Shown one piece after another: positions 25,084-34,775 of a DNA stretch of 64,000 nucleotides (position 1 is its first letter; each line of letters begins with the position of its first letter). Both the position numbers and the translations under genes were made by a program. Source of the DNA: Clostridia bacterium (lineage in GTDB: Bacteria; Bacillota; Clostridia; Oscillospirales; CAG-272); assembly GCA_017453205.1 (NCBI GenBank), contig JAFTKO010000007.1, positions 1-64,000 on the forward strand, given 5' to 3'. Below the pieces are notes generated by a model. The model was not told where the DNA came from, searched no databases, and was given only the letters and a program-made list of their open reading frames with translations.

Positions 25084-25805
25084 AAGGGAAGGTTGCCGTT
25101 GTCACGGGAGCGTCCCGCGGCATCGGCAAAGCCATTGCATACAAGTTGGCGTCTATGGGGGCCGATATCGCCGTGATCTACGCGGGTAACCGCGATGCCG
25201 CCGAGGCGGTTGCGGTCGATTGTGAAAACACTTACGGCGTGCGTGCAAAAGCGTACTGCTGTGATGTATCAAATTTTGAGACCGCCAAAGAGACGGTCGC
25301 CGCCGTCAAAGCCGATTTCGGCAACGTCCATATTCTTGTCAATAACGCGGGAATTACACGTGACGGATTGGTGGCAACAATGAAAGAAGAAGCCTTTGAT
25401 GCGGTGCTTGACACCAATCTCAAGGGTGCGTTCAATATGATCCGACATTGTACGGGACTGTTTCTGCGCAATCGCGAGGGCAGTATCGTCAACGTGACCT
25501 CGGTCTCGGGGCTGATCGGCAACGCCGGGCAGAGCAATTACGCCGCATCCAAGGCGGGACTGGTCGGTTTGACCAAATCCATTGCCAAAGAATTGGCGCC
25601 GCGCGGCATTCGCTGTAACGCGGTCGCGCCCGGCTTTATCCGTACCGATATGACCGAGGCGCAAGCCGAAAATCCGTTGCTTGGTGCGATCCCGCTTGCA
25701 AGAATGGGAACCCCCGAGGATGTCGCGGATGCGGTTGCTTATCTGGTGACCGCAAATTACATCACGGGCGAGGTTTTGCGCGTGGACGGCGGCATTGCTA
25801 TGTAA
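25077..25805 (+). CDS. fabG: 3-oxoacyl-ACP reductase
   Basis: This NADPH-dependent short-chain dehydrogenase reduces beta-ketoacyl-ACP. The cofactor motif TGASRGIG (10-17), NNAG (89-92), and the catalytic Ser142, Tyr155 and Lys159 (YAASK) are all present. The 242-residue length is normal. It overlaps fabD by 7 nt, and fabF begins 11 nt after it. Confidence 0.96.
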   Translation: MLKGKVAVVTGASRGIGKAIAYKLASMGADIAVIYAGNRDAAEAVAVDCENTYGVRAKAYCCDVSNFETAKETVAAVKADFGNVHILVNNAGITRDGLVATMKEEAFDAVLDTNLKGAFNMIRHCTGLFLRNREGSIVNVTSVSGLIGNAGQSNYAASKAGLVGLTKSIAKELAPRGIRCNAVAPGFIRTDMTEAQAENPLLGAIPLARMGTPEDVADAVAYLVTANYITGEVLRVDGGIAM

Positions 25806-25816
25806 AGGAGAAAATA

Positions 25817-27061
25817 ATGATGAATGAATATAGAAGAGTGGTTGTTACCGGTATGGGGGCTGTTACTCCCGTCGGCAACAATGTGGAAGAAACCTGGCAA
25901 AGCTTGAAGGAAGGCAAAAACGGTATTGCTCCCATCACCCTGTTTGATACCGCCAATTACAAAGCCAAGCTGGGAGCCGAGGTCAAGAACTTTGATCCTT
26001 TGGCTTATATGGAGAAATCCGAGACCCTGCGCTCCGACCGTTACACGCAGTTTGCTGTTGCGGCGGCAAGCCAAGCGGTCGAGGAGAGTGGTATTGTCGG
26101 TACGGTTGAACCCGAAAAATTCGCTGTTTATTTCGGCTCGGGTATTGGCGGTATTTCGACCTTTGAGACCGAGCACACTAAGCTGATGGAAAAAGGTCCG
26201 CGCAGAGTTTCGCCTTTGTTTGTGCCGATGATGATCTCCAACATGGCGGCGGGGACCATTGCCATTCGTTATGACTGCCGCGGCGCGGCAATGCCTGCGG
26301 TTACGGCTTGTGCCTCGGGCTCCAACGCGATCGGAGAGGCGATGCGCTTGATTCGTCACGGCTATGCCGATGCAGTTATTACGGGTGGCGCGGAGGCGGC
26401 AATTACGCCGACCGGTGTTGCGGGATTCATTAATATGCAAGCACTGTCCACTGCCGAAGATCCTGACCAAGCATCTCTTCCGTTTGACAGCCGCCGCGGC
26501 GGTTTTGTGATCGGTGAAGGTGCGGTCGCACTTGTTTTGGAGGAATACGAGCACGCCAAGGCGCGCGGGGCAAAGATCTACGGTGAGGTTTGCGGTTACG
26601 GTTCTACCTGTGACGCACACCATATCACCGCACCGCACCCCGAGGCAAGGGGCGGCGCACAGGCGATGAAGGACGCCATGAAAGAGGCAGGGTACAAGGT
26701 TGGCGAGACGGTTTACGTCAACGCGCACGGTACCGGAACGCCGATGAACGATAGCACCGAGACGCTTGCCATCAAAGACGCGCTTGGTGAGGAAGAAGCC
26801 AAAAAGGCATACGTCAGCTCCACCAAGTCGATGACAGGACACATGCTGGGTGCCGCAGGCGCTGTGGAAGCAATGGCTTGTCTGCTTGCGTTGCGGGAGG
26901 GTGTCATTCCCCCCACCATCAATCTCCGCGAGCCCGATCCCAAATGTGACCTCAATTACGTGCCCAATCAAGCCGTGAAAGCGAATATTGATCTGGCACT
27001 TTCCAATTCGTTGGGCTTTGGCGGACACAATGCGTGCCTCGCTTTCAGAAAGGTTAACTGA
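25817..27061 (+). CDS. fabF: Beta-ketoacyl-ACP synthase II
   Basis: This condensing enzyme extends acyl-ACP with malonyl-ACP. The Cys-His-His triad is Cys165 (TACASGSN), His304 (NAHGTGTP) and His342 ([10 protein letters not shown]). The 414 residues match FabF rather than FabH. AAAGGAG lies before two adjacent ATG codons; the first is used here, and the second would shorten the protein by one residue. It is the only condensing enzyme gene in the cluster. Confidence 0.96.
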   Translation: MMNEYRRVVVTGMGAVTPVGNNVEETWQSLKEGKNGIAPITLFDTANYKAKLGAEVKNFDPLAYMEKSETLRSDRYTQFAVAAASQAVEESGIVGTVEPEKFAVYFGSGIGGISTFETEHTKLMEKGPRRVSPLFVPMMISNMAAGTIAIRYDCRGAAMPAVTACASGSNAIGEAMRLIRHGYADAVITGGAEAAITPTGVAGFINMQALSTAEDPDQASLPFDSRRGGFVIGEGAVALVLEEYEHAKARGAKIYGEVCGYGSTCDAHHITAPHPEARGGAQAMKDAMKEAGYKVGETVYVNAHGTGTPMNDSTETLAIKDALGEEEAKKAYVSSTKSMTGHMLGAAGAVEAMACLLALREGVIPPTINLREPDPKCDLNYVPNQAVKANIDLALSNSLGFGGHNACLAFRKVN

Positions 27062-27063
27062 TC

Positions 27064-27498
27064 ATGATGAACGAGAAAGATATACGCAAATACGCGTCTT
27101 TGATGAAGGAGCTGGAGCTGACAGGGCTTGAGATCACCGAGGATAACAAGGTGGTGCGTCTCGAGCGCAATGTCGCGGGCGTCCGTGCGGAGCCTTTTGT
27201 GGTTTCGGCGGCTTCGCAAGAGGCTGCGGTACCTCAAAAATCCGAGCATGAGGCGGCAGATTGCATTACCGTCAAGTCTCCCATGGTGGGCGTGTTTTAC
27301 GCAGCTCCCGCCGAGAACGCCGACCCCTTTGTGTCACTTGGTGACCGTGTGGAAAAGGGCAAAACGCTTTGCATCATCGAGGCGATGAAGCTGATGAATG
27401 AGATCTGCGCCGATGAGAGCGGTGTCATTACCGAAATTTGCGTTACCAACGGTCAAGTGGTCGAGTACGGTACCGAGCTGTTTAAGATCAAGAGGTGA
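27064..27498 (+). CDS. accB: Biotin carboxyl carrier protein of acetyl-CoA carboxylase
   Basis: The 144-residue carrier holds biotin on Lys109 in the EAMKLMNE motif within the C-terminal biotinyl domain (about 68-144), preceded by an N-terminal region and a short Ala/Glu-rich linker. It shuttles CO2 from AccC to AccDA. It starts 2 nt after fabF, and fabZ starts 4 nt after it. No biotin ligase gene is in the window. Confidence 0.95.
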   Translation: MMNEKDIRKYASLMKELELTGLEITEDNKVVRLERNVAGVRAEPFVVSAASQEAAVPQKSEHEAADCITVKSPMVGVFYAAPAENADPFVSLGDRVEKGKTLCIIEAMKLMNEICADESGVITEICVTNGQVVEYGTELFKIKR

Positions 27499-27502
27499 GC
27501 GC

Positions 27503-27919
27503 ATGAACAGAGAAGAGATCAAAAGCATTCTTCCGCACCGAGACAGCATGTTGCTCCTTGACGATGTGGAAAAATGCGACGGTGTTGCCACAGGGCATTA
27601 TACGGTACGCGGCGATGAGTTCTTTTTACAAGGCCATTTTCCCGGCAATCCCATTGTTCCCGGTGTCATTCTTTGCGAGATCTTGGCACAGTCGGCGTGT
27701 GTTCTGTTGGACGGAACGATTGCCGAGGGGCAGATCCCCGTTTATACAGGGCTTGACAAGGTGCGTTTCCGTTCTCCCGTCCGTCCCGGTGACACGGTAG
27801 AGACCAAATGCAGTATCAAACGCGCCCGCCCGCCCTTCTATTTTGCCGAGGGAACGCTGTCGGTCGGAGAAAAGGTCGCGGTCACGGCAGAGTTTTCCTT
27901 TGCCGTAACGGGAGCGTAA
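27503..27919 (+). CDS. fabZ: 3-hydroxyacyl-ACP dehydratase
   Basis: FabZ removes water from beta-hydroxyacyl-ACP. The hot-dog fold has the catalytic His45 in QGHFPGNPIVPG and Glu59 in LCEILAQ; the start MNREEIKSILPHRDSMLLLD is typical. The ATG at 27503 follows AAGAGGTGAG, and longer in-frame readings overlap accB and lack a site. The length of 138 residues is normal. Confidence 0.96.
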   Translation: MNREEIKSILPHRDSMLLLDDVEKCDGVATGHYTVRGDEFFLQGHFPGNPIVPGVILCEILAQSACVLLDGTIAEGQIPVYTGLDKVRFRSPVRPGDTVETKCSIKRARPPFYFAEGTLSVGEKVAVTAEFSFAVTGA

Positions 27920-27923
27920 GCCT

Positions 27924-29231
27924 ATGTTTTCAAAAATATTGATCGCAAACCGCGGAGAGATCGCCGTGCGTATCATCCGCGCTTGTAAGGAAATGGGCAT
28001 TGCCACCGTGGCGGTTTATTCCGAGGCAGACAAAAACGCTTTGCATGTCGCACTTGCCGATGAAAGCTATTGCATCGGAGCGTCTGAGGCGGCGGAGAGC
28101 TATTTGCAGGAGAACCGTATCATCAGCGTAGCGCTTTTGGCGGGTGCACAGGCGATCCACCCCGGCTACGGCTTTTTGTCCGAGAACGCGCATTTTGCAC
28201 GCCTTTGCCGGAAAAACGGCATCGTTTTTATCGGTCCCGAGCCCGAGAGTATGGAGCGCCTAAGCGACAAAGCGGTACTCAAAAAGCTGATCGCCAAAAC
28301 GCGTCTTTCGGTCATCCCGGGGACACAGGCAGTGGCTTCGATCGAGGAAGCACAACGGCTTGCAGAGGACATCGGTTATCCTGTCATGCTCAAAGCCTGC
28401 GCGGGCGGCGGAGGTCGCGGGATTCGTCTGATCCGTACCGCCGACGACTTGGAGGACGCCTATTATCAAGCGACCTCGGAGGCGGCATCGGCGTTCGGTG
28501 ACGGCTCGGTCTATCTTGAAAAATATATTTTTCCCGCGCGCCATGTCGAATTGCAGATCATGGCGGATGAGGCGGGCAACGCGGTTTGTCTTGGGGAGCG
28601 TGACTGCTCTCTGCAACGCCGCAACCAAAAGCTGATCGAGGAGACGCCGTCCCCAGCGGTCGGTACCGAGCAGAGAGCGAAGATCATGGCGCTTGCCGTC
28701 GAGGCGGTCAAGCAGATCGGTTATGTGGGGCTGGGTACCATGGAATTTTTGCTCGACCGTGATGGGAACTTTTGGTTTATGGAAATGAATGTCCGCTTGC
28801 AGGTCGAGCACTGTGTGACCGAGATGCTGACAGGCATTGATCTTGTCAAATGGCAGATTCGTATTGCGGCGGGGATCCCGATCAACTTTGCACAAAAGGA
28901 CATCCGCATGAAAGGCTCCGCAATCGAGTGCCGCATCAACGCACAGAGCTGCGGAACACTGAAAATGCTGCATGTTCCGGGCGGCCCGTTTGTCCGTTTT
29001 GATACCTGTCTCATCGAGGGAACGGGAATTTCGCCTTATTACGATTCGCTCGTCGGTAAATTGATCGTACACGCGGGGACACGCGAGGAAGCGCTTCGCA
29101 AAATGCGCGCGGCGCTGTGTGAGTTGGTGATCGAAGGCATTCCCACCAACACCGAGGAACAGCTTCGCAACGTGGAGGATGAGCGCTTTATTTCGGGCAA
29201 CTACGACCTGACCTTTATGGGACAGAGATAA
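27924..29231 (+). CDS. accC: Biotin carboxylase subunit of acetyl-CoA carboxylase
   Basis: This ATP-grasp enzyme carboxylates the biotin of AccB using bicarbonate and ATP. The N-terminus KILIANRGEIAVRIIRACKEMGI is conserved. The glycine-rich loop ACAGGGGRGIRL and the active-site segment MEMNVRLQVEHCVTE are present. At 435 residues it is slightly shorter than the common ~447 but has no gap in the core. It lies 4 nt after fabZ. Confidence 0.95.
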   Translation: MFSKILIANRGEIAVRIIRACKEMGIATVAVYSEADKNALHVALADESYCIGASEAAESYLQENRIISVALLAGAQAIHPGYGFLSENAHFARLCRKNGIVFIGPEPESMERLSDKAVLKKLIAKTRLSVIPGTQAVASIEEAQRLAEDIGYPVMLKACAGGGGRGIRLIRTADDLEDAYYQATSEAASAFGDGSVYLEKYIFPARHVELQIMADEAGNAVCLGERDCSLQRRNQKLIEETPSPAVGTEQRAKIMALAVEAVKQIGYVGLGTMEFLLDRDGNFWFMEMNVRLQVEHCVTEMLTGIDLVKWQIRIAAGIPINFAQKDIRMKGSAIECRINAQSCGTLKMLHVPGGPFVRFDTCLIEGTGISPYYDSLVGKLIVHAGTREEALRKMRAALCELVIEGIPTNTEEQLRNVEDERFISGNYDLTFMGQR

Positions 29232-29244
29232 AAGGAGTCAAGCA

Positions 29245-30096
29245 ATGGCTTTATTAAGTTTTTTAAAACCGAAAAATCAGTTGGAGGAGGGGGGACGCAC
29301 GGCGGCTCCCGTACACAGTGACGCGGGCGAACCCGAAAAAAATTGTCCCAACTGTCACAAGGATATTCCGCTCAGCCGTCTGTGGGCAGATAAATTGGTT
29401 TGCCCTTGCGGATATCATTTCCGTATGAAGGCGCGTCAGCGCATTCCGCTTTTGACCGACAAAGATAGTTTTGAGGAGCTGTTTTCCGAGATGCGCTCCT
29501 GCAATCCCTTACAATTCCCCGGATACGACGAAAAATTGGAGACGGTACGCACCGTCAGCGGCGAGGAAGAAGCTGTGATCTGCGGTACCGCCAAGATCGG
29601 CAGACAAAAATGCTGTGTATTCTTTATGGAATCCTACTTTATGATGGGGAGCATGGGGAGCGTTGTTGGCGAAAAGATCGCATCTTTGTTTGAGTATGCT
29701 ACCGAGCATTGTCTGCCCGTGATCGGCTATACGGTCTCGGGAGGCGCCAGAATGCAAGAGGGACTGTTGTCTTTGATGCAAATGGCAAAAACCAGTGCCG
29801 CAGTCAAACGGCACAGTGACGCGGGGCTTCTTTATATCGCTGTTCTCACCGACCCCACCACGGGCGGTGTCACGGCAAGCTTTGCCATGGAGGCAGATAT
29901 TATTTTCGCGGAGCCCGGCGCGACGGTCGGCTTTGCGGGCGCGCGTGTGATCGAGCAGACCACCCGCAAAACACTGCCCAAAGGCTTTCAGACCGCAGAG
30001 TTTGTTCTCGCGCACGGCTTTATTGATAAGATCGTAGCGCGGAAAGACCAAAAGAGGCTCTTGACCGAGCTTCTCAAAATGCATAACGGAGGTTGA
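29245..30096 (+). CDS. accD: Acetyl-CoA carboxylase carboxyltransferase subunit beta
   Basis: With AccA this subunit transfers the carboxyl group from biotin to acetyl-CoA. The crotonase-like core starts near residue 75 ([10 protein letters not shown]-type sequence is present as [10 protein letters not shown], followed by [16 protein letters not shown]). The N-terminal zinc ribbon has CPNC and then V-C-P-C-G: the second pair is C-x-C, whereas family members I know have C-x2-C. The reading frame is intact through this point, so it is a one-residue contraction, not a frameshift. The 283-residue length is normal. AAAGGAG precedes the ATG, and accA follows 4 nt later. Confidence 0.94.
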   Translation: MALLSFLKPKNQLEEGGRTAAPVHSDAGEPEKNCPNCHKDIPLSRLWADKLVCPCGYHFRMKARQRIPLLTDKDSFEELFSEMRSCNPLQFPGYDEKLETVRTVSGEEEAVICGTAKIGRQKCCVFFMESYFMMGSMGSVVGEKIASLFEYATEHCLPVIGYTVSGGARMQEGLLSLMQMAKTSAAVKRHSDAGLLYIAVLTDPTTGGVTASFAMEADIIFAEPGATVGFAGARVIEQTTRKTLPKGFQTAEFVLAHGFIDKIVARKDQKRLLTELLKMHNGG

Positions 30097-30100
30097 AGAG

Positions 30101-30901
30101 ATGAGTCGGATACCTTATGAAGTTGTAAAACTCGCCCGCGACAGTCAAAGACCGACCGGGCTGGATTATATCAGAAATATTTTTAAGAATTTTATCGAGC
30201 TGCACGGTGACCGCCGTTATGCCGATGACGCCGCCATCGTAGGCGGAATCGCGCGCCTGGACGGCGAGCCCGTTACTGTGATCGCCATCGAAAAAGGGCA
30301 CTCGGCAAAGGAACGCGCCATTCGAAACTTCGGTGCTCCCAATCCCGAGGGTTACCGCAAAGCATTGCGTTTGATGAAGCAGGCAGAAAAGTTCGGACGT
30401 CCCGTTGTTTGTCTGATCGATACGTCGGGGGCGTACTGCGGCATTGGTGCCGAGGAACGCGGACAGGGACAGGCGATTGCCGAGAACTTAATGGAAATGA
30501 CCACGCTTTGCGTGCCTGTGGTATCGATCCTCATCGGTGAGGGCGGTAGCGGCGGTGCGCTTGCGTTGGCGGTTGCCGACCGCGTGTATATGTTGCAAAA
30601 CGCCGTGTATTCGGTCATCTCCCCCGAGGGCTGTGCCAGTATCCTTTGGAAGGACGCGGCAAAAGCCGAGGTCGCGGCGGCAAGCCTCAAGCTGACCGCC
30701 GAGGACGCCAAGCGGCTTGGTGTGATCGAGGACATCATCTCGGAAAAGGAGATCGGTCAAAAAGCTTTTTACGATCGCATTCGTATGATGCTTCACGATG
30801 AGCTCGAAACGCTCTCCAAGGACCCCGAATTGCTTGAGAAGCGTTATGCACGCTTTCGCCGCATCGGTATCTCCGCGCAGAACGGAATAAACTGTGAATA
30901 A
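30101..30901 (+). CDS. accA: Acetyl-CoA carboxylase carboxyltransferase subunit alpha
   Basis: This is the partner of AccD in the carboxyltransferase. The core motifs [42 protein letters not shown] and [16 protein letters not shown] are all present. At 266 residues it lacks the ~50-residue N-terminal extension of E. coli AccA, a shortening found in other Firmicutes. GGAGG is 7 nt before the ATG. It ends the acetyl-CoA carboxylase gene set (accB, C, D, A all in this cluster). Confidence 0.95.
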   Translation: MSRIPYEVVKLARDSQRPTGLDYIRNIFKNFIELHGDRRYADDAAIVGGIARLDGEPVTVIAIEKGHSAKERAIRNFGAPNPEGYRKALRLMKQAEKFGRPVVCLIDTSGAYCGIGAEERGQGQAIAENLMEMTTLCVPVVSILIGEGGSGGALALAVADRVYMLQNAVYSVISPEGCASILWKDAAKAEVAAASLKLTAEDAKRLGVIEDIISEKEIGQKAFYDRIRMMLHDELETLSKDPELLEKRYARFRRIGISAQNGINCE

Positions 30902-30913
30902 AGGATTTGAATT

Positions 30914-32557
30914 ATGAGTATTTACCGAAAATTCTGCAAAGAGACGGTCGATGCCGACGGAAACTTGAAGCAGATCGAATTTGATTATCCCCAAAATTTT
31001 AATTTCGGCTACGATGTCGTCGATGCCATCGCGGACGAAACACCCGACAAAACGGCGCTTGTTTGGTGCAATACCGAAAACGAGGAGCGTATCCTTTCGT
31101 TTGCCGAGCTGAAACGCCTAAGCAACAAAACCGCCAATGTGTTCCAAAAGGCGGGGCTGGTGCGCGGCGACCGCGTAATGGTGATACTCAAGCGCCATTA
31201 TGAATACTGGATCGTCGCGGTGGCATTGCACAAGCTGGGTGTTACGATGATTCCCGCCACACATATGCTGACGGTGAATGATCTTGTTTACCGCATCCAA
31301 AGCTCGAAAGCAAAGGCGATTGTGTGCACCACGCAAAACGACGTACCGCAAAAAATCAAGGAGGCGTTGGAGCAAACAGCGTTTTCCTGTAAGCTGTGGT
31401 GCATCCAAAAGGACACCGAGGGCTTTGAAAATTTGACCAAGGCGGTACAAGCGGCGGAAGATTCCTTGGAACGAGTTTCCACTCTGACCACCGATCCCAT
31501 GCTTTTGTATTTCACCTCCGGTACCACAGGTTATCCCAAGGGGGTCGTTCATGATTTTTCTTATCCGCTGGCGCATATCGTCACGGCAAAATATTGGCAA
31601 CAGGCGGAGGACGGCGGCTTACACTTTACGGTTGCCGAAACCGGCTGGGCAAAGGCGTCGTGGGGCAAGATTTACGGGCAATGGTTGGTCGGCAGTGCCG
31701 TAATGGTCTATGATTTTGATAACTTTGATCCCAAACAGCTAACCACCGTCATCAATCGCTACGGCGTGACCTCATTTTGTGCGCCGCCCACGGTCTACCG
31801 TTATCTTGTGCGCAAGGGGATCCCCGATATGCCGACGCTTCGCCACGCGTCCACAGCAGGCGAGATGCTGGCACCCGAGGTATTCCGTCGTTTTACCGAG
31901 CGCACGGGACTTCCGCTTTGCGAGGGTTACGGACAGACCGAGACCACGTTGCTCATGGGGAATTTTAGAGGAAATGCCCCTGTGGAGGGCGCGATGGGAA
32001 CCATTTCTCCCCAGTATCACATTGAGCTGATCAAAAAAGACGGGACACAGGCAGAGGTCGGTGAGATCGGAGAGGTCGTGATCGTTCCCGAGGACGGGAA
32101 AAAGCCGGTCGGAATCTTCTGTACCTATCTCGATAACGAAAAGCAGTACCGCCACGTATGGCGCGGAGGTGTTTACCATACGGGGGATGCCGCGTACAAG
32201 GACGAAAACGGACTTTACTGGTTTCACGGCCGATTTGACGACATTATCAAAACGGGAGGCTTCCGTGTCGGTCCCTACGAGGTCGAAAACGTACTGATGG
32301 AGCACCCCGCCGTGGTGGAGTGCAGTGTTATCGGTATCCCCGATCCGTTGCGCGGTCAAGCGATCAAAGCCGTCATCGTGCTTGGCAGCGGGTATTTGCC
32401 CACCAAGGAGCTGGAAAAGGAGATCAAGGAGTTTTGCAACGGCAAGCTTGCCGAATACAAATGGATCCGCGTGTTGGAATTTGTGGAGGAGCTCCCCAAG
32501 ACCATTAGCGGAAAGATCCGCAAAACCGACCTGCGTGAGCGGGAAACCTGTCGGTAA
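30914..32557 (+). CDS. AMP-forming acyl-CoA synthetase
   Basis: A 547-residue ANL-superfamily adenylating enzyme of the medium-chain acyl-CoA synthetase group. The P-loop YFTSGTTGYPKGV, the aromatic motif EGYGQTETT, the YHTGDAAYKDENGLYWFHGRFDDIIKTGG hinge and the catalytic C-terminal lysine in KTISGKIRKTDLR are all present. It activates a carboxylic acid, probably a medium- or branched-chain fatty acid, to acyl-CoA. It starts 12 nt after accA, so it is the last gene of the fatty-acid cluster. It could supply CoA-activated primers for elongation, but the substrate is not known. Confidence 0.88.
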   Translation: MSIYRKFCKETVDADGNLKQIEFDYPQNFNFGYDVVDAIADETPDKTALVWCNTENEERILSFAELKRLSNKTANVFQKAGLVRGDRVMVILKRHYEYWIVAVALHKLGVTMIPATHMLTVNDLVYRIQSSKAKAIVCTTQNDVPQKIKEALEQTAFSCKLWCIQKDTEGFENLTKAVQAAEDSLERVSTLTTDPMLLYFTSGTTGYPKGVVHDFSYPLAHIVTAKYWQQAEDGGLHFTVAETGWAKASWGKIYGQWLVGSAVMVYDFDNFDPKQLTTVINRYGVTSFCAPPTVYRYLVRKGIPDMPTLRHASTAGEMLAPEVFRRFTERTGLPLCEGYGQTETTLLMGNFRGNAPVEGAMGTISPQYHIELIKKDGTQAEVGEIGEVVIVPEDGKKPVGIFCTYLDNEKQYRHVWRGGVYHTGDAAYKDENGLYWFHGRFDDIIKTGGFRVGPYEVENVLMEHPAVVECSVIGIPDPLRGQAIKAVIVLGSGYLPTKELEKEIKEFCNGKLAEYKWIRVLEFVEELPKTISGKIRKTDLRERETCR

Positions 32558-32614
32558 AAAGCTGTTCGATAAGAAAAACGGCGAGGAAAGTCGTTCGGTG
32601 GCAAACACACTGAC

Positions 32615-32643
32615 TTGACTTTTGAAATAAAATATGATATAAT
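32615..32643 (+). promoter_or_regulatory. Promoter of the PAS-SARP/two-component operon
   Basis: TTGACT (32615-32620), 17-nt spacer, TATAAT (32638-32643) with extended TGA. A 38-nt hairpin begins right at the expected transcription start. Confidence 0.7.
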
Positions 32644-32681
32644 AAACGCGGCAAAAATATTCCGATATTTCTGCCGCGTTT
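32644..32681 (+). other. Long hairpin at the 5' end of the transcript
   Basis: The outer stem AAACGCGGCA (32644-32653) / TGCCGCGTTT (32672-32681) encloses a second stem AAATAT/ATATTT with loop TCCG. It abuts the -10 box. It could end the upstream acyl-CoA synthetase transcript or fold in the 5' leader of the downstream one. There is only a short T-run after it. Confidence 0.5.
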
Positions 32682-32750
32682 AAATTCAGTTATGATATTT
32701 GTGATAAAATAAGAGTATCATGCGGCAGCTTTTGTGCGTTAGGAGAATTT

Positions 32751-34751
32751 ATGGAACAAATGCTTACACTTTCGGAGGAGATCCTTGACCGTCACGTCAG
32801 CGGATTTCATCAATATATTTTGCGGGAGCCGGTTCACCTTTCCTTTGTGAGCCAAAGCTTGTGCGATATGCTCGGATATACCAAGGATGAGCTTTTGTGT
32901 GATGACGGAGACCGTTACGCCTCCTTGGTCTATCCTAACGACAGTGCGCTGTATTCCGATTTTATCCAAAAGCTGGCGCAAACGGAAAATACCGTTACGG
33001 TACATTACCGTTTGGTACGCAAGGACGGTTCGGTGTGTTTTGTGGGTGACACGGCAAGCTCGCGCCGCTTGGAGGACGGGACACCGGTCGCTTATTCGGT
33101 TTTAAATGACCTTACCGAGATCATCGGTGAGTTCCATAATCTGCGCTATCTCAACGAGACCATCCCTTGCGGCTATATCAAATTCACCTGTGATAAGCAA
33201 CCCAAGGTGATCTATGCCAATGAACAGCTACTGACGATGTTGCGTTATCCTAAAGATCGGGAGCAAGATGACGGTGAGCTTTACCGCGACAACATCTATT
33301 TGATGATCCCGCCCGAGGAGCGCCGCAAATTTTCAAACTTTTTGGATCGTGTTTCCGAAAAAGGTGCACCGCTGACAGGGGAAATCAATGTCCTGCGCTT
33401 TGACGGCACCAAGGTACGGCTTTTCGGCTGGGTGACAAGGACAGCAAATGAGCGGGGGGAAGCGGAATATCACAGCATTTGCATGGATATCACCGAGCAA
33501 TACAAGGAGAAAAAGGCACATGTCACCGAGCCCTATCTCAAAGCGCTGTCCGAGGTTTACGACAGGATCCTCGAATACGATTTTGTAAACAAGAACGTAA
33601 AATTTTTACACGGCTACGCCTCCGATACCTTTGGAAATCTCCAAAGCATTTCCATGCAGGCAGAGGAGGCGACCGAGCAATGGATCCAAAGCGGTGTCTA
33701 CCGTAAGGACCGTAAAAAGGTTGCCGCCTTTTTTAAGGATGTATTCACACGGCAAACCGCTGTCAACGACGACGGCAAGCCGCGGCAAATTCGGTATCGC
33801 TCTCTGACCGCTTCAGAGGAGCTCAAAGAGTCGGTTGGTATCTTTTTGAAGATCGATGACAGTATCAGCCTGTTTTGTTGCAGGAATATTCCCGATGAGC
33901 ATGAGGCAGATACACTGCGCACCGAAAACAAGCTGTTGCGTCTCTTTAACAAAAATATACAGGAGCTTGTCATGCGCTACACCGACGGTATGCTTGCATT
34001 TGAGGTCTATCACGATACCGTCAAGCCGCTGTATGCCAGCGATAACGTTTGCCACTTCTTTGGTTACAGCAAAGAGGAATGGATTGCGCTGTCGCAAAAA
34101 AGACACTCCATCAAAAGTTTTGTTGCACAAAGCAACGTGGCTTATGAGGATTTTGAGGCTTTGTTGGAGACGGGCGAGGCGGAGTTTTCCTATCTCGATG
34201 TCAAAACCAATACCACACAGCGTATCAAAGCGGTCTGCTCGCAAAAAACGCCCGATGCCGACACCCCGCGTTATGTCATGCTTTATAATATCAACGGCAA
34301 TGTTCGGCAAAAGCCCGAGCACGCCGCAGAGGAACCGCGCGTTTATATCCGCACCTTCGGCTATTTCGATGTGTTTGTGGACGGCAATCCCATTGCGTTC
34401 CGAAACGAAAAATCCAAGGAGCTGTTTGCCTTGTTGGTGGACAGACGCGGCGGCTATGTGAACTCTGCCGAGGCGATCGGGTTCCTTTGGGAGAACGAGC
34501 CCGCCAATGCCATTACCTTGGCAAGATATCGCAAGGTCGCCCTGCGTCTGAAAAATATTCTCGAGGAATACGGCATTGCCGACGCGGTGGAATCAGTGGA
34601 CGGCAAGCGACGCATTGTGACCGATAAGGTTCGTTGCGACCTGTATGATTATCTTTCGCAAAAAGAAGAATACGCACAGTTGTTCAAGGGGAGCTATTTG
34701 ACCAATTACAGTTGGGGCGAGACCACGTTGGGAGAACTGATGCGCAAATGA
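32751..34751 (+). CDS. Multi-PAS protein with SARP-like winged-helix domain
   Basis: A 666-residue cytosolic protein with no kinase, GGDEF or receiver domain. PAS-like modules are seen at about 10-130 (VSQSLCDMLGYTKDEL, PAC-type RLVRKDGSVCFVG), 135-255 (VIYANEQLLTMLRYPKD, SICMDITEQYKE), perhaps 265-380, and 400-530 (ASDNVCHFFGYSKEEW). Residues ~548-650 (RTFGYFDVFVDGNPIAFRNE onward, to CDLYDYL) resemble the OmpR-like DNA-binding domain of AfsR/SARP regulators. It therefore looks like a one-component regulator sensing a small ligand or redox state. The response regulator gene follows 24 nt later in the same operon. Ligands are unknown. Confidence 0.78.
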   Translation: MEQMLTLSEEILDRHVSGFHQYILREPVHLSFVSQSLCDMLGYTKDELLCDDGDRYASLVYPNDSALYSDFIQKLAQTENTVTVHYRLVRKDGSVCFVGDTASSRRLEDGTPVAYSVLNDLTEIIGEFHNLRYLNETIPCGYIKFTCDKQPKVIYANEQLLTMLRYPKDREQDDGELYRDNIYLMIPPEERRKFSNFLDRVSEKGAPLTGEINVLRFDGTKVRLFGWVTRTANERGEAEYHSICMDITEQYKEKKAHVTEPYLKALSEVYDRILEYDFVNKNVKFLHGYASDTFGNLQSISMQAEEATEQWIQSGVYRKDRKKVAAFFKDVFTRQTAVNDDGKPRQIRYRSLTASEELKESVGIFLKIDDSISLFCCRNIPDEHEADTLRTENKLLRLFNKNIQELVMRYTDGMLAFEVYHDTVKPLYASDNVCHFFGYSKEEWIALSQKRHSIKSFVAQSNVAYEDFEALLETGEAEFSYLDVKTNTTQRIKAVCSQKTPDADTPRYVMLYNINGNVRQKPEHAAEEPRVYIRTFGYFDVFVDGNPIAFRNEKSKELFALLVDRRGGYVNSAEAIGFLWENEPANAITLARYRKVALRLKNILEEYGIADAVESVDGKRRIVTDKVRCDLYDYLSQKEEYAQLFKGSYLTNYSWGETTLGELMRK

Positions 34752-34775
34752 TTCTTTGAGACCGGGAGGATATTT

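Noticed and set aside
29245-30096. Frameshift in accD at the zinc ribbon
   Set aside because: The reading frame and conserved motifs continue on both sides; the change is one residue only.
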